Numbered from the stretch's first letter, positions 1-6,110 are shown. The stretch is 15,436 bases of DNA from Bacteroidota bacterium (GCA_023393485.1 JAEWLD010000059.1:1-15436), one strand, 5' to 3'. Notes: a model not told the origin generated them from the letters alone. Translations and numbers: made by a program.

Positions 1-135
1 GCATACGAGTTACCTGGTCTTTGGAACGGCGCAATGGCCAAATGGATTACGGTTTTCGTCGAAGTGCCGCTGATCACCTTCAATCCGGTCAAGACTGTAA
101 ATGATTTGTTGAAACCTTCGCATCAGCCTTTGTAA
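1..135 (+). CDS. C-terminal end of a probable DUF4301 family protein (partial)
   Basis: An open frame enters from the left edge in frame 1 and ends at TAA 133-135, giving 44 residues beginning AYELPGLWNGAMAKW and ending LLKPSHQPL. From memory this resembles the conserved C-terminus of DUF4301 proteins of Bacteroidota (ELPGLWNG..., then VEVPL.TFNPVKTVNDLL). Their function is unknown to me. The last A of its stop codon is the first base of the arfB start (TAATG), so the two genes are probably co-transcribed and translationally coupled. The reading frame is certain. The family name rests on recognition of a short C-terminal stretch only. Confidence 0.6.
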   Translation, partial: AYELPGLWNGAMAKWITVFVEVPLITFNPVKTVNDLLKPSHQPL

Positions 136-554
136 TGGATCCGCAAGCGCTCATATCTGAACTGCAATTCAAAGCCGTTCGCAGTAGCGGGCCGGGTGGC
201 CAGAACGTAAACAAAGTGTCGAGCAAGGTTGTGCTGACGTTCGACTTAGCGGGATCGAAAGCCCTGACCGACGAGGAAAAGTTGCTGGTAGAAACCAAAT
301 TGCAATCGCGGCTGACCTCAGAAAATGCATTGGTTCTCTCAAGCAGCGAAGACCGAAGCCAGCTCAAGAACAAAGAAATCGTCACTCGGCGCTTTCTTGG
401 ACTGATTGAAAAATCACTAGTGATACCGAAAATCCGCAAAGCGACCAAGGTGCCGAAATCGGTCGTTCGGAAAAGATTGCATGAGAAGAAAACGCGGTCT
501 GAGACAAAGCAATCTCGCAGAAAGCCGGATATTGATTCATCTTCAAATGGTTAA
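135..554 (+). CDS. arfB: ArfB/YaeJ-type peptidyl-tRNA hydrolase (ribosome rescue)
   Basis: 139 residues, almost the length of E. coli ArfB (140). It carries the class I release-factor signature SSGPGGQNVNKVSSKV near the N-terminus, with the catalytic GGQ at residues 21-23. It lacks the codon-recognition domains of RF1/RF2. The last ~40 residues are a basic tail (RKRLHEKKTRSETKQSRRK), the part that in this family enters the empty mRNA channel of stalled ribosomes. The protein is therefore expected to hydrolyse peptidyl-tRNA on non-stop ribosomes in the cytoplasm. The start ATG at 135 overlaps the upstream stop codon by one base, and no other start is needed. No Shine-Dalgarno sequence is visible, which is usual for this phylum. 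An AT-only hairpin follows the gene. Confidence 0.93.
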   Translation: MDPQALISELQFKAVRSSGPGGQNVNKVSSKVVLTFDLAGSKALTDEEKLLVETKLQSRLTSENALVLSSSEDRSQLKNKEIVTRRFLGLIEKSLVIPKIRKATKVPKSVVRKRLHEKKTRSETKQSRRKPDIDSSSNG

Positions 555-576
555 CTATTTTAAATTTTAAATTCTG

Positions 577-610
577 AATTTTAAATTGGGCATGAGCGTA
601 ATTTAAAATT
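577..610 (+). terminator. AT-only hairpin downstream of arfB
   Basis: AATTTTAAATT (577-587) is perfectly complementary to AATTTAAAATT (600-610) across a 12-base loop. The stem holds no G or C, so it is weak, and no run of T follows directly. It may end the arfB transcript or simply reflect the AT-rich spacer. It lies just upstream of the riboswitch promoter. Confidence 0.35.
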
Positions 611-629
611 TAAAATCCAAAATTTATAA

Positions 630-637
630 TACCTTTG
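630..637 (+). promoter_or_regulatory. Putative promoter -7 element (TACCTTTG) of the riboswitch transcript
   Basis: TACCTTTG matches the Bacteroidota TAnnTTTG consensus. Transcription would start about 6-8 bases downstream, near 642-645, exactly where the P1 stem of the TPP aptamer begins. The -33 region around 607-611 is T-rich but has no clear TTG. The fit between the start site and the aptamer edge is the main support. Confidence 0.5.
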
Positions 638-641
638 CCCC

Positions 642-716
642 GTCTCAAAGGGGTGCCCATCGGGCTGAGATCATACCCATAGAACCTGGAACAGGTAATG
701 CTGTTTAGGGACAGAC
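642..716 (+). ncRNA. TPP (thi-box) riboswitch aptamer
   Basis: The conserved blocks of the thi-box occur in order with correct spacing: GGGGTGCC (650-657), CTGAGA (664-669), ATACCC (673-678), GAACCTG (682-688), GGTAATGC (694-701) and TAGGGA (706-711). P3 is minimal, with GCCC and GGGC closing a three-base loop at 654-664. P1 can form between GTCT (642-645) and AGAC (713-716). This class binds thiamine pyrophosphate and usually represses the downstream gene. Here that gene is a TonB-dependent receptor, which suggests thiamine or thiamine-precursor uptake across the outer membrane. Confidence 0.95.
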
Positions 717-806
717 AAACGAACGCTGCAGAGTGCTGTTTGTCGCGAGTATCAATTAACATTAACAAAGAATAATTGCCCCTTTTATTCGTAAACTTTT
801 ACGAAT
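714..806 (+). promoter_or_regulatory. Riboswitch expression platform with a hairpin over the start codon
   Basis: Three possible pairings are visible. GACAAAC (714-720) pairs with GTTTGTC (738-744) and competes with P1, which needs 713-716. AAAGGGG (647-653, inside the aptamer) is perfectly complementary to CCCCTTT (779-785). ATTCGTAAA (787-795) pairs with TTTACGAAT (798-806), a 9-bp inverted repeat that includes the first two bases of the ATG at 805. No hairpin is followed by a run of T, so control of translation is more likely than termination. How ligand binding would switch these helices is inference. Confidence 0.5.
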
Positions 807-3081
807 GAAAACTTTATTTTTTCAATTTGGGCGTTTCCCTTCGGGCAGTCGGCTTTGCAAGCCTCGTGTCCCTTCGGGCCGCGCTTTCCGCTCTATCTTT
901 TTTTTGCAAAAAAAGGATGCCGCTCCAATCGCTAACGCGGGCATCCGTTTCCAAAAGGAATTTCTGTCGTGCCTTTTGATTTCGTCCTTTTCGCTATCAA
1001 TGGCACAAATCCAGCCCACAGATTCAACCAAAACAAATCCCGTCGCACTTGATGAAGTAACAATTTCGTCAACTCGTGCCTCAGGCAAAACCCCGGTGAC
1101 TTTCAGCAACCTGACCAAAAAGGAGATTGAAAAAAGAAACCTGGGCCAGGACATTCCGCAACTTTTGAATTTTTTACCGTCGGTCGTTACCACGTCCGAT
1201 GCCGGCAACGGTTTCGGCTATACCGGGATTCGCGTCCGTGGTTCAGATGCGACGCGTGTCAATGTCACTATCAACGGAATTCCCTACAATGACAGCGAAA
1301 GCAGCGGTACTTTTTTCGTCGACTTGCCTGATTTTGCGTCATCGCTTGAAAGCATTCAATTGCAGCGCGGTGTAGGAACTTCAACCAATGGCGCAGGTGC
1401 GTTTGGCGCAAGTTTGAACTTACAAACCGGCCGCGTCTCTGACTCGGCAAGCGCTGAAATAGCCAATTCTTTCGGCAGTTTCAATTCCAGAAAGCACAGT
1501 GTGAAATTCACTACCGGACGCTTGAATGACCATTTCGAGCTCGCCGGGCGCTTGTCATTGATGCATTCCGATGGCTATATCGACCGCGCGTTTGCCGACA
1601 TGAAATCGTATTTTCTGCAAGGCAGTTACATTGGAAAAACATCATTGATCAAGGCGCTGGTTTTTGGCGGACACGAACGGACTTACCAGGCATGGAACGG
1701 CCTCGATGCCGAAACTTTGGCTGCGGATCCGCGGTTCAACTACTCGGGAATGTATACTGACGAATTTGGGAATACGCGCTTTTATGACAATGAAGTCGAC
1801 GATTATCAGCAAGACCATTTTCAACTCCATTGGAGCGAGAGACTTTCCGATAACTGGAACACAAACCTGTCATTGCATTACACCATCGGCAAAGGTTATT
1901 ACGAGAATTATAAAGAAGACGCTGATTTTTCGGAATATGGCCTGACGCCAGTGGTCATCGGCGGTGAAACAGTGACCGAAACCGATCTGGTGCGGCGCAA
2001 ATGGCTTGACAATGATTTTTACGGAATGACCTTTTCGGCCAATTACGAAAAAGACAAACTCGCGCTCACCATCGGCGGCGGATTGAACAATTACGAAGGC
2101 GCCCATTTCGGTGAAGTGATTTGGGCGCGTTTTGCATCGGCGTCTGAACCTGGCGACCATTATTATGACCAGAATGCGGTTAAAACCGATGGCAACGTTT
2201 TTACGAAAGCGACTTTTCAACTCACGCCGAAATTGAGTCTTTATGGTGATTTGCAGTTCCGTTATGTCGATTATCACACGACAGTTGATTCGGGTGCGGA
2301 AATCGACGAGCAATACAATTTCTTTAATCCGAAAGCCGGTTTGACCTATTCGATTAATGGCAAAAACAACATTTACGTTTCTTACGCCAGGGCCAACAAA
2401 GAGCCAAGCCGCACCGATTTTGAGAACGGAAACCCGGCATCGGAAAAGCTCGACGATTTTGAACTCGGCTGGCGATACAGTTCAGAAAACTTCAAGGTCA
2501 ACACCAATTTGTACTTTATGAATTATTCCGACCAATTGGTTAAGACAGGCGAGCTTGACGACGTCGGTAATGAAATCCACGCCAATGTTCCTGACAGCTA
2601 TCGGGCAGGTATTGAAATCGACGCGGCTTTGAAGGTGATTCCGGCTTTGACATTGAGTCCGAACATCGCGATCAGCACAAACAAAATCAAAGACTACATG
2701 ATAATGACCGACGACGGCTTAAGGAATTTCGGTACGACGAATATTTCGTTTTCGCCCGATGTCGTTGGCGCGATGCAGATTGGATATCAGTTTACGCGGA
2801 ATTTCCAGATTGCGTTGTTGACAAAATTCGTCGGCGAACAATATGCCGGAAACCTTGACACAGAAGCGACAAAGCTCGACAGTTATTCAACCACCGATTT
2901 CAATATCGTTTATGAGCTGAAAACCAAAACGCTGTTCAAATCAATCGTATTCACAGGATTGGTCAATAATATTTTCGACAAAAAATACGTGTCAAATGCG
3001 TATTTGTATGGCGAAGACTGGGTGAGTTATTTTCCGCAGGCCGGAATTAATGTTTTGGGCGGAGTGACTTTTAAATTTTAA
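805..3081 (+). CDS. TonB-dependent outer-membrane receptor, probably for thiamine
   Basis: 758 residues as read from ATG 805. Residues ~49-67 (FQKEFLSCLLISSFSLSMA) form a signal-peptide core with likely cleavage after A67. A DEVTISS stretch follows (83-89, possible TonB box), then a plug domain (~95-215) with the typical GIRVRGSDATRVNVTINGIPYND and FASSLESIQLQRGVGTS segments. The rest is a 22-strand-type beta barrel ending in Phe (GGVTFKF), as outer-membrane proteins do. It imports a substrate using TonB/ExbBD energy. Thiamine is inferred only from the upstream TPP riboswitch. Residues ~8-48 (GRFPSGSRL... to ...IANAGIRF) are encoded by a dispersed-repeat-like sequence rather than by normal receptor sequence. 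Translation may instead start inside it, for example at TTG 904. A strong terminator follows the gene. Confidence 0.9.
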   Translation: MKTLFFQFGRFPSGSRLCKPRVPSGRAFRSIFFLQKKDAAPIANAGIRFQKEFLSCLLISSFSLSMAQIQPTDSTKTNPVALDEVTISSTRASGKTPVTFSNLTKKEIEKRNLGQDIPQLLNFLPSVVTTSDAGNGFGYTGIRVRGSDATRVNVTINGIPYNDSESSGTFFVDLPDFASSLESIQLQRGVGTSTNGAGAFGASLNLQTGRVSDSASAEIANSFGSFNSRKHSVKFTTGRLNDHFELAGRLSLMHSDGYIDRAFADMKSYFLQGSYIGKTSLIKALVFGGHERTYQAWNGLDAETLAADPRFNYSGMYTDEFGNTRFYDNEVDDYQQDHFQLHWSERLSDNWNTNLSLHYTIGKGYYENYKEDADFSEYGLTPVVIGGETVTETDLVRRKWLDNDFYGMTFSANYEKDKLALTIGGGLNNYEGAHFGEVIWARFASASEPGDHYYDQNAVKTDGNVFTKATFQLTPKLSLYGDLQFRYVDYHTTVDSGAEIDEQYNFFNPKAGLTYSINGKNNIYVSYARANKEPSRTDFENGNPASEKLDDFELGWRYSSENFKVNTNLYFMNYSDQLVKTGELDDVGNEIHANVPDSYRAGIEIDAALKVIPALTLSPNIAISTNKIKDYMIMTDDGLRNFGTTNISFSPDVVGAMQIGYQFTRNFQIALLTKFVGEQYAGNLDTEATKLDSYSTTDFNIVYELKTKTLFKSIVFTGLVNNIFDKKYVSNAYLYGEDWVSYFPQAGINVLGGVTFKF
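826..952 (+). repeat. Dispersed palindromic repeat element inside the receptor's 5' coding region
   Basis: This GC-richer stretch is packed with inverted repeats. There are two CCCTTCGGG hairpins (837-845 and 870-878), GGCTT-TGC-AAGCC (851-863), a palindrome of seven T, GC and seven A (899-914), and GGATGCC (915-921) pairing with GGCATCC (940-946). From memory, sequences of the form TTGGGCGTT...TTTTTGCAAAAAA...GGAT...CTAACGCGG recur between genes in Flavobacterium genomes. I therefore read it as an intergenic repeat that has become coding. Boundaries are approximate, and copy number in this genome cannot be judged from one window. Confidence 0.6.
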
Positions 3082-3101
3082 ATGGCTTAAAGCTATGCAA
3101 T

Positions 3102-3140
3102 AAGCCGTAAGCTGGAATATTCTGGCTTACGGCTTTCTTT
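3102..3140 (+). terminator. Intrinsic terminator of the receptor gene
   Basis: AAGCCGTAAGC (3102-3112) pairs perfectly with GCTTACGGCTT (3125-3135), giving an 11-bp stem. A T-rich tail (TCTTTTAT) follows on the plus strand. It lies 20 bases after the receptor stop codon. Confidence 0.85.
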
Positions 3141-3200
3141 TATTGATGTGTTAAAAATCGTTTGGGATTATATCGCCAACGAAATATAGTCAACCGTCCA

Positions 3201-3245
3201 GGCTTTAGAGCACAAGCTTACCGCTTAACTCAAAGCCTACAGCTT
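3201..3245 (-). terminator. Weak terminator-like hairpin downstream of the lipoprotein gene
   Basis: AGGCTTT followed by AGAG (3200-3210) can pair, with one bulge, with CTCAAAGCCT (3229-3238). On the minus strand this lies directly after the lipoprotein stop codon, but no clear T run follows. The spacer is built of roughly 7-base units containing GCTTA, like other spacers in this window. Confidence 0.35.
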
Positions 3246-3246
3246 T

Positions 3247-3672
3247 CTAATTATATACTGTCAACACCGATCCACTCACCGAAACCCGATACGGTTTCAT
3301 AGGATAGTCGTGTCCAGGCGCATCGGTTTGGCCAGTGAACAGGCTGTAGTCGGCGTCGTCGCAATTGCAGTGCGCGTTGATTCCGCTGATGGTCATCGTT
3401 GAGCATGAGCCGAGTTCCTGGTTTGGGCACGCTGCGTCAAATGCATTGTAACCGCTGCCTGTATTGAAAATAATCACGCCGCGGACGCCAGTATTGCCGT
3501 CGTTGTAATATACCGCGTTGCTCGGGAACTGGAGTTGGCTGAACGACGGCAAAGTCATGTCAATCTGCGTTGAGAATGCATAACTTGGAATGTACGGATT
3601 TTTGTTGTTGAAATTGTCGTTACTGCACGCAAATGCCAAGGCAATAAAAGACAGGAGCAATATTTTTTTCAT
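3247..3672 (-). CDS. Small Rieske-like lipoprotein with altered metal-ligand positions
   Basis: 141 residues. The N-terminus MKKILLLSFIALAFAC is a lipoprotein signal peptide with lipobox AFAC and the lipidated Cys at 16, so the protein is membrane-anchored. The C-terminal half (~60-141) is patterned like a Rieske [2Fe-2S] fold: an AACPNQ loop (C82), a CNCDDADYSLFTG loop (C102, C104), and PMKPYRVSVSGSVLTVYN as the last strands. A canonical Rieske site is C-x-H and C-x-x-H. Here the histidine positions are N84 and D105, so an ordinary cluster is unlikely. C90 and C104 are extra cysteines that could form a disulfide or bind another ligand. The gene is monocistronic and divergent from greA. The fold call rests on pattern recognition, and the function is unknown. 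Confidence 0.6.
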   Translation of the reverse strand: MKKILLLSFIALAFACSNDNFNNKNPYIPSYAFSTQIDMTLPSFSQLQFPSNAVYYNDGNTGVRGVIIFNTGSGYNAFDAACPNQELGSCSTMTISGINAHCNCDDADYSLFTGQTDAPGHDYPMKPYRVSVSGSVLTVYN

Positions 3673-3691
3673 CAGAAATTTTATCTGAAAA

Positions 3692-3720
3692 CAAAAATAA
3701 ATTATTTAACTTTGGTAAAC
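3692..3720 (-). promoter_or_regulatory. Putative promoter of the lipoprotein gene
   Basis: On the minus strand TATTTTTG (3699 to 3692) matches TAnnTTTG, with a TTTA near 3716-3719 as a poor -33 element. The transcript would start about 12 bases before the ATG. An inverted repeat, AACCTA (3718-3723) with TAGGTT (3729-3734), lies between the divergent promoters and could be an operator. Confidence 0.35.
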
Positions 3721-3748
3721 CTAAAAAGTAGGTTAAAAACAAAAACAG

Positions 3749-3756
3749 TATCTTTG
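3749..3756 (+). promoter_or_regulatory. Putative greA promoter -7 element (TATCTTTG)
   Basis: TATCTTTG fits TAnnTTTG and would give a start near 3762, just before the leader hairpin. The -33 position is poor. A second match, TAACTTTG at 3707-3714, could drive a longer leader. Confidence 0.4.
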
Positions 3757-3763
3757 AAAAAAG

Positions 3764-3786
3764 AAATCCCAGCGACGGGATTTTTT
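3764..3786 (+). terminator. Terminator-like hairpin in the greA leader
   Basis: AAATCCC (3764-3770) pairs with GGGATTT (3777-3783) over the six-base loop AGCGAC. The stem can be extended by A-T and G-T pairs from 3761, and six T (3781-3786) follow. It has the form of an intrinsic terminator but sits only 20 bases before the greA ATG, with no plus-strand gene upstream that needs ending. Attenuation of greA is a reasonable inference. Its reverse strand is also T-rich, so it could stop antisense transcription instead. Confidence 0.6.
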
Positions 3787-3805
3787 CTATTTTATATATG
3801 ACGAC

Positions 3806-4282
3806 ATGAGTACAGTATCTTATTACACTGCAGAAGGATTAAAAAAATTAAGGGAAGAATTAGACCACTTGAAAAACGTTGAGCGCCCAAAAGCTTCACA
3901 GGCGATTGCCGAGGCGCGCGACAAAGGCGATTTGTCTGAAAACGCCGAATACGATGCGGCGAAAGAAGCCCAGGGTTTGCTTGAAATGCGCATCGCAAAG
4001 CTTGAAGAAGTCCACGCGAACGCTCGTTTGATTGATGAATCGCAACTCGATACGTCAAAGGCGCTGATCCATTCACGCGTCAAAATCCGCAATCAGGCCA
4101 ATAAAATGGAAATGACCTATACGCTGGTTGCCGAAAGTGAAGCCGATTTGAAATCGGGGAAGATCTCGGTGACATCGCCGATCGGCAAAGGCTTGCTCGG
4201 AAAATCAGCGGGCGAAGTGGCAGAAATTACGGTGCCAAACGGAAAGTTGAACTTTGAAGTGCTTGAAATCACACGCGATTAA
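3806..4282 (+). CDS. greA: Transcription elongation factor GreA
   Basis: 158 residues, the same length as E. coli GreA. The N-terminal coiled coil (~10-75) contains the family signature KGDLSENAEYDAAKEAQ. D42 and E45 at the coiled-coil tip correspond to the acidic pair that places Mg2+ in the RNA polymerase active site. The C-terminal half (~80-158) is the FKBP-like domain with SPIGKGLLGKSAGE and the final EVLEITRD. GreA stimulates RNA cleavage in backtracked polymerase. The ATG at 3806 fits the family start. A three-codon reading frame (ATG 3798, stop 3807-3809) overlaps the greA start by sharing ATGA. The leader holds a terminator-like hairpin. The HIT gene follows after a 102-base heptad-repeat spacer. 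Confidence 0.96.
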   Translation: MSTVSYYTAEGLKKLREELDHLKNVERPKASQAIAEARDKGDLSENAEYDAAKEAQGLLEMRIAKLEEVHANARLIDESQLDTSKALIHSRVKIRNQANKMEMTYTLVAESEADLKSGKISVTSPIGKGLLGKSAGEVAEITVPNGKLNFEVLEITRD

Positions 4283-4285
4283 TTT

Positions 4286-4379
4286 GTTTGAAGTTTCAAG
4301 TTTGAGGTTTCATGTTGTCGACCAAACCTTGAACCTCAAACTTTGAACTTTCAAACTTCAAACTTCAAACTTCAAACTC
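4286..4379 (+). repeat. Inverted heptanucleotide repeat array between greA and the HIT gene
   Basis: Units of seven bases run GTTTGAA, GTTTCAA, GTTTGAG, GTTTCAT (4286-4313). After a 10-base spacer the complementary family continues to 4379, ending in four exact TTCAAAC units (4350-4377). The two arms can fold into one long imperfect hairpin. It ends six bases before the HIT start codon, so it could affect readthrough from greA or mRNA stability. Its origin is unclear, possibly slippage of a short unit. Confidence 0.8.
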
Positions 4380-4384
4380 ATTCC

Positions 4385-4774
4385 ATGTCAACCATCTTCA
4401 CCAAAATCATCAACGGCGAAATCCCGGCTTATAAAGTTGCCGAGGATGACAACTATCTTGCGTTTCTCGATGTCAACCCAAACGCGAAAGGCCATACGCT
4501 TTGCATCCCGAAAAAGGAAATCGACAAGATTTTTGACATTGATGAGGATTTGTATACCGGATTGATGCAGTTTGCCCGTCGCGTTGCCATCGGGCTTGAG
4601 AAAGCCGTGACTTGTAAGCGCATCGGAATGGCAGTCGTCGGGCTTGAAGTGCCGCATGCGCACGTTCATTTGATTCCGCTCCAGGATATGGATGACATGC
4701 GGTTTGAGCGAAAAGTAAAGCTAACTCCGGAAGAGTTTGAATCGATTGCCGCCTCGATTCGGGAGAAATTGTAA
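4385..4774 (+). CDS. HIT-family (histidine triad) nucleotide-binding protein
   Basis: 129 residues from ATG 4385. The sequence begins MSTIFTKIINGEIPAYKVAED, the standard Hint/HIT opening. FLDVNPNAKGHTLCIPKKE (27-45) is the nucleotide-binding strand and loop, and VPHAHVHLIPL (89-99) holds the histidine triad H91-x-H93-x-H95. Members are nucleoside phosphoramidate or dinucleotide hydrolases, and the physiological substrate in bacteria is usually not known. A longer reading from TTG 4343 would translate the repeat array (SNFKLQT...) and is unlikely. The gene probably depends on the greA promoter, since I see no clear promoter in the array. A good terminator follows at 4801. Confidence 0.93.
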   Translation: MSTIFTKIINGEIPAYKVAEDDNYLAFLDVNPNAKGHTLCIPKKEIDKIFDIDEDLYTGLMQFARRVAIGLEKAVTCKRIGMAVVGLEVPHAHVHLIPLQDMDDMRFERKVKLTPEEFESIAASIREKL

Positions 4775-4800
4775 AAAGGCTATAGGCAGTAAGCTATAAA

Positions 4801-4838
4801 CTTTAAGCCTGGTTGTTCCAGCTTAAAGCTTTTTCTTT
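4801..4838 (+). terminator. Terminator of the greA-HIT unit
   Basis: CTTTAAGC plus TGG (4801-4812, with one unpaired C) pairs with CCA plus GCTTAAAG (4818-4828), followed by CTTTTTCTTTTT. The preceding 4778-4812 reads as consecutive 7-base units (GGCTATA, GGCAGTA, AGCTATA, AACTTTA, AGCCTGG). It may also serve the convergent histidine-kinase gene, although its T run on that strand is poorer. Confidence 0.85.
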
Positions 4839-4912
4839 TTAAAATTGGTTAAAAATCCAAAATCTATCTAATTTCCTCCTGAAAACAAATCTCGATTTTC
4901 GATTGAACAAGC

Positions 4913-6064
4913 TTACAGCTTCTTCTTAAAAGCCATCTGCATCGTTGTTCCTTTCCCAATCTCCGAATGCAAAACCTTGATTTTGCCTTTGTGATATTCC
5001 TCAACGATGCGTTTGGTCAGTGACAATCCCAAACCCCAGCCGCGTTTCTTGGTCGTAAATCCGGGTTCAAAAATCCGGGTGAATTGCTTTTTTGGAATGC
5101 CTTTGCCGGTGTCGGAGACTTGTATTTTGACAAATTTCGAATCTTCTTCAATTTTCACGCTGACCACGCCGCGACCGCGCATGGCGTCAATTGCGTTTTT
5201 GATCAGGTTTTCAATCGTCCAGCTGTGAAGGGCAGGATTGATCATAATCATAATTGGCCTATCAGGCGCTTTTACAGAAAACGTAATCTGGCCTGAAAAA
5301 CGCGCTTTGAGATAGTCATACGTTTCTTTGGTTTCGGCAACGATGTCGCATTTTTCAAGTACGGGTTCGGAACCGATTTTCGAAAAGCGGTCGGTAATGG
5401 TCTGCAGGCGGTTGATGTCTTTTTCGATTTCGGTTACGGTTGTTTCATCTACATCGTCGGCTTTCATGATTTCGAGCCAGCCGATCAACGAAGACAGCGG
5501 CGTTCCGATTTGATGCGCAGTTTCCTTGGCCATGCCTGCCCAAAGTTTGTTTTGCGTCGCCATTTTGGTTGATCGGTAGAAATTATAAACCACCGCGCCA
5601 AAAAGCACGATGATCAGCACAAGCGCAATCGGGTAATATTTGAGCTTGTTCAACAGCGATGAATCGCCGTAATAGAGATACTGGAATTTTCCTTTGACGT
5701 ATTCAATCTCGATCGGCTCATTGTCCTTTTTGAGTTTTTGGAGCATCCGCGCGGCAGCCATTTTGTCCTTCATAATTTTCTCATCGACATTGCTGATGCT
5801 CATGATGCTGTCTTTGTCATTGGTCAAGATGATCGGAATCGTCGAATTATGACTGATGATTTTTAGCGGTAATTCGAGGTCGGCGTTATTCTCGGCGTTG
5901 ATCAGCGTTTTTTGCGCATCGGCCCAATATTCCATTTTGGCGCGCTCCTCGTTCTTGAAAAAAACGAAGAACGTATAGGTATTCCAAAGAATCAATACGA
6001 TGATCAAAAAGGAAACGGCAATGATGATCCAACGCGTTACGTTTCGTTTTTCGGAAAAATCCAT
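4913..6064 (-). CDS. Sensor histidine kinase, orphan
   Basis: 383 residues. There is one transmembrane segment at ~12-36, an extracytoplasmic sensor region of ~105 residues, and a second segment at ~143-163. The dimerisation/phosphoacceptor helix GMAKETAHQIGTPLSSLIGW follows, with the phosphorylated His at 184. It reads HQIGTPL rather than the common HELRTPL. The ATPase domain has the N box NLIKNAIDAM (N290), G1 box DTGKGIP (318-324) and G2 box RGWGLGLSL (341-349). It should autophosphorylate in response to a periplasmic or membrane signal. No HAMP or PAS domain is evident, and no response-regulator gene lies in the window, so the partner is unknown. It is divergent from the flavin-reductase operon. 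Confidence 0.93.
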   Translation of the reverse strand: MDFSEKRNVTRWIIIAVSFLIIVLILWNTYTFFVFFKNEERAKMEYWADAQKTLINAENNADLELPLKIISHNSTIPIILTNDKDSIMSISNVDEKIMKDKMAAARMLQKLKKDNEPIEIEYVKGKFQYLYYGDSSLLNKLKYYPIALVLIIVLFGAVVYNFYRSTKMATQNKLWAGMAKETAHQIGTPLSSLIGWLEIMKADDVDETTVTEIEKDINRLQTITDRFSKIGSEPVLEKCDIVAETKETYDYLKARFSGQITFSVKAPDRPIMIMINPALHSWTIENLIKNAIDAMRGRGVVSVKIEEDSKFVKIQVSDTGKGIPKKQFTRIFEPGFTTKKRGWGLGLSLTKRIVEEYHKGKIKVLHSEIGKGTTMQMAFKKKL

Positions 6065-6079
6065 AGAAGTGATTTACGG

Positions 6080-6110
6080 TAAATATAGTTACAAAGTTGC
6101 AAAGTTTCAA
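6080..6110 (-). promoter_or_regulatory. Putative promoter of the histidine kinase gene
   Basis: On the minus strand TTG (6110-6108) and TATATTTA (6087-6080) are 20 bases apart, close to the flavobacterial TTG/TAnnTTTG promoter. The spacer consists of near-repeats GTTACAAA, GTTGCAAA, GTTTCAA (plus-strand reading, 6088-6110). Confidence 0.45.

Noticed and set aside
899..914. T7-GC-A7 palindrome as a transcription terminator inside the receptor gene
   Set aside because: It is an A/T hairpin without a following T run on the plus strand, and is better explained as part of the dispersed repeat.
1870..2313. 147-codon open frame on the minus strand inside the receptor gene
   Set aside because: It is antisense to a clearly coding receptor barrel, shows no recognisable protein pattern and has no promoter or start context.
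4286..4379. CRISPR-like array
   Set aside because: The units are 7 bases with no unique spacers between them, and no cas genes are present.
4343..4384. Start of the HIT protein at TTG 4343
   Set aside because: It would translate the heptad array into SNFKLQT-type sequence. MSTIFTKIINGEIP from ATG 4385 is the standard family N-terminus.
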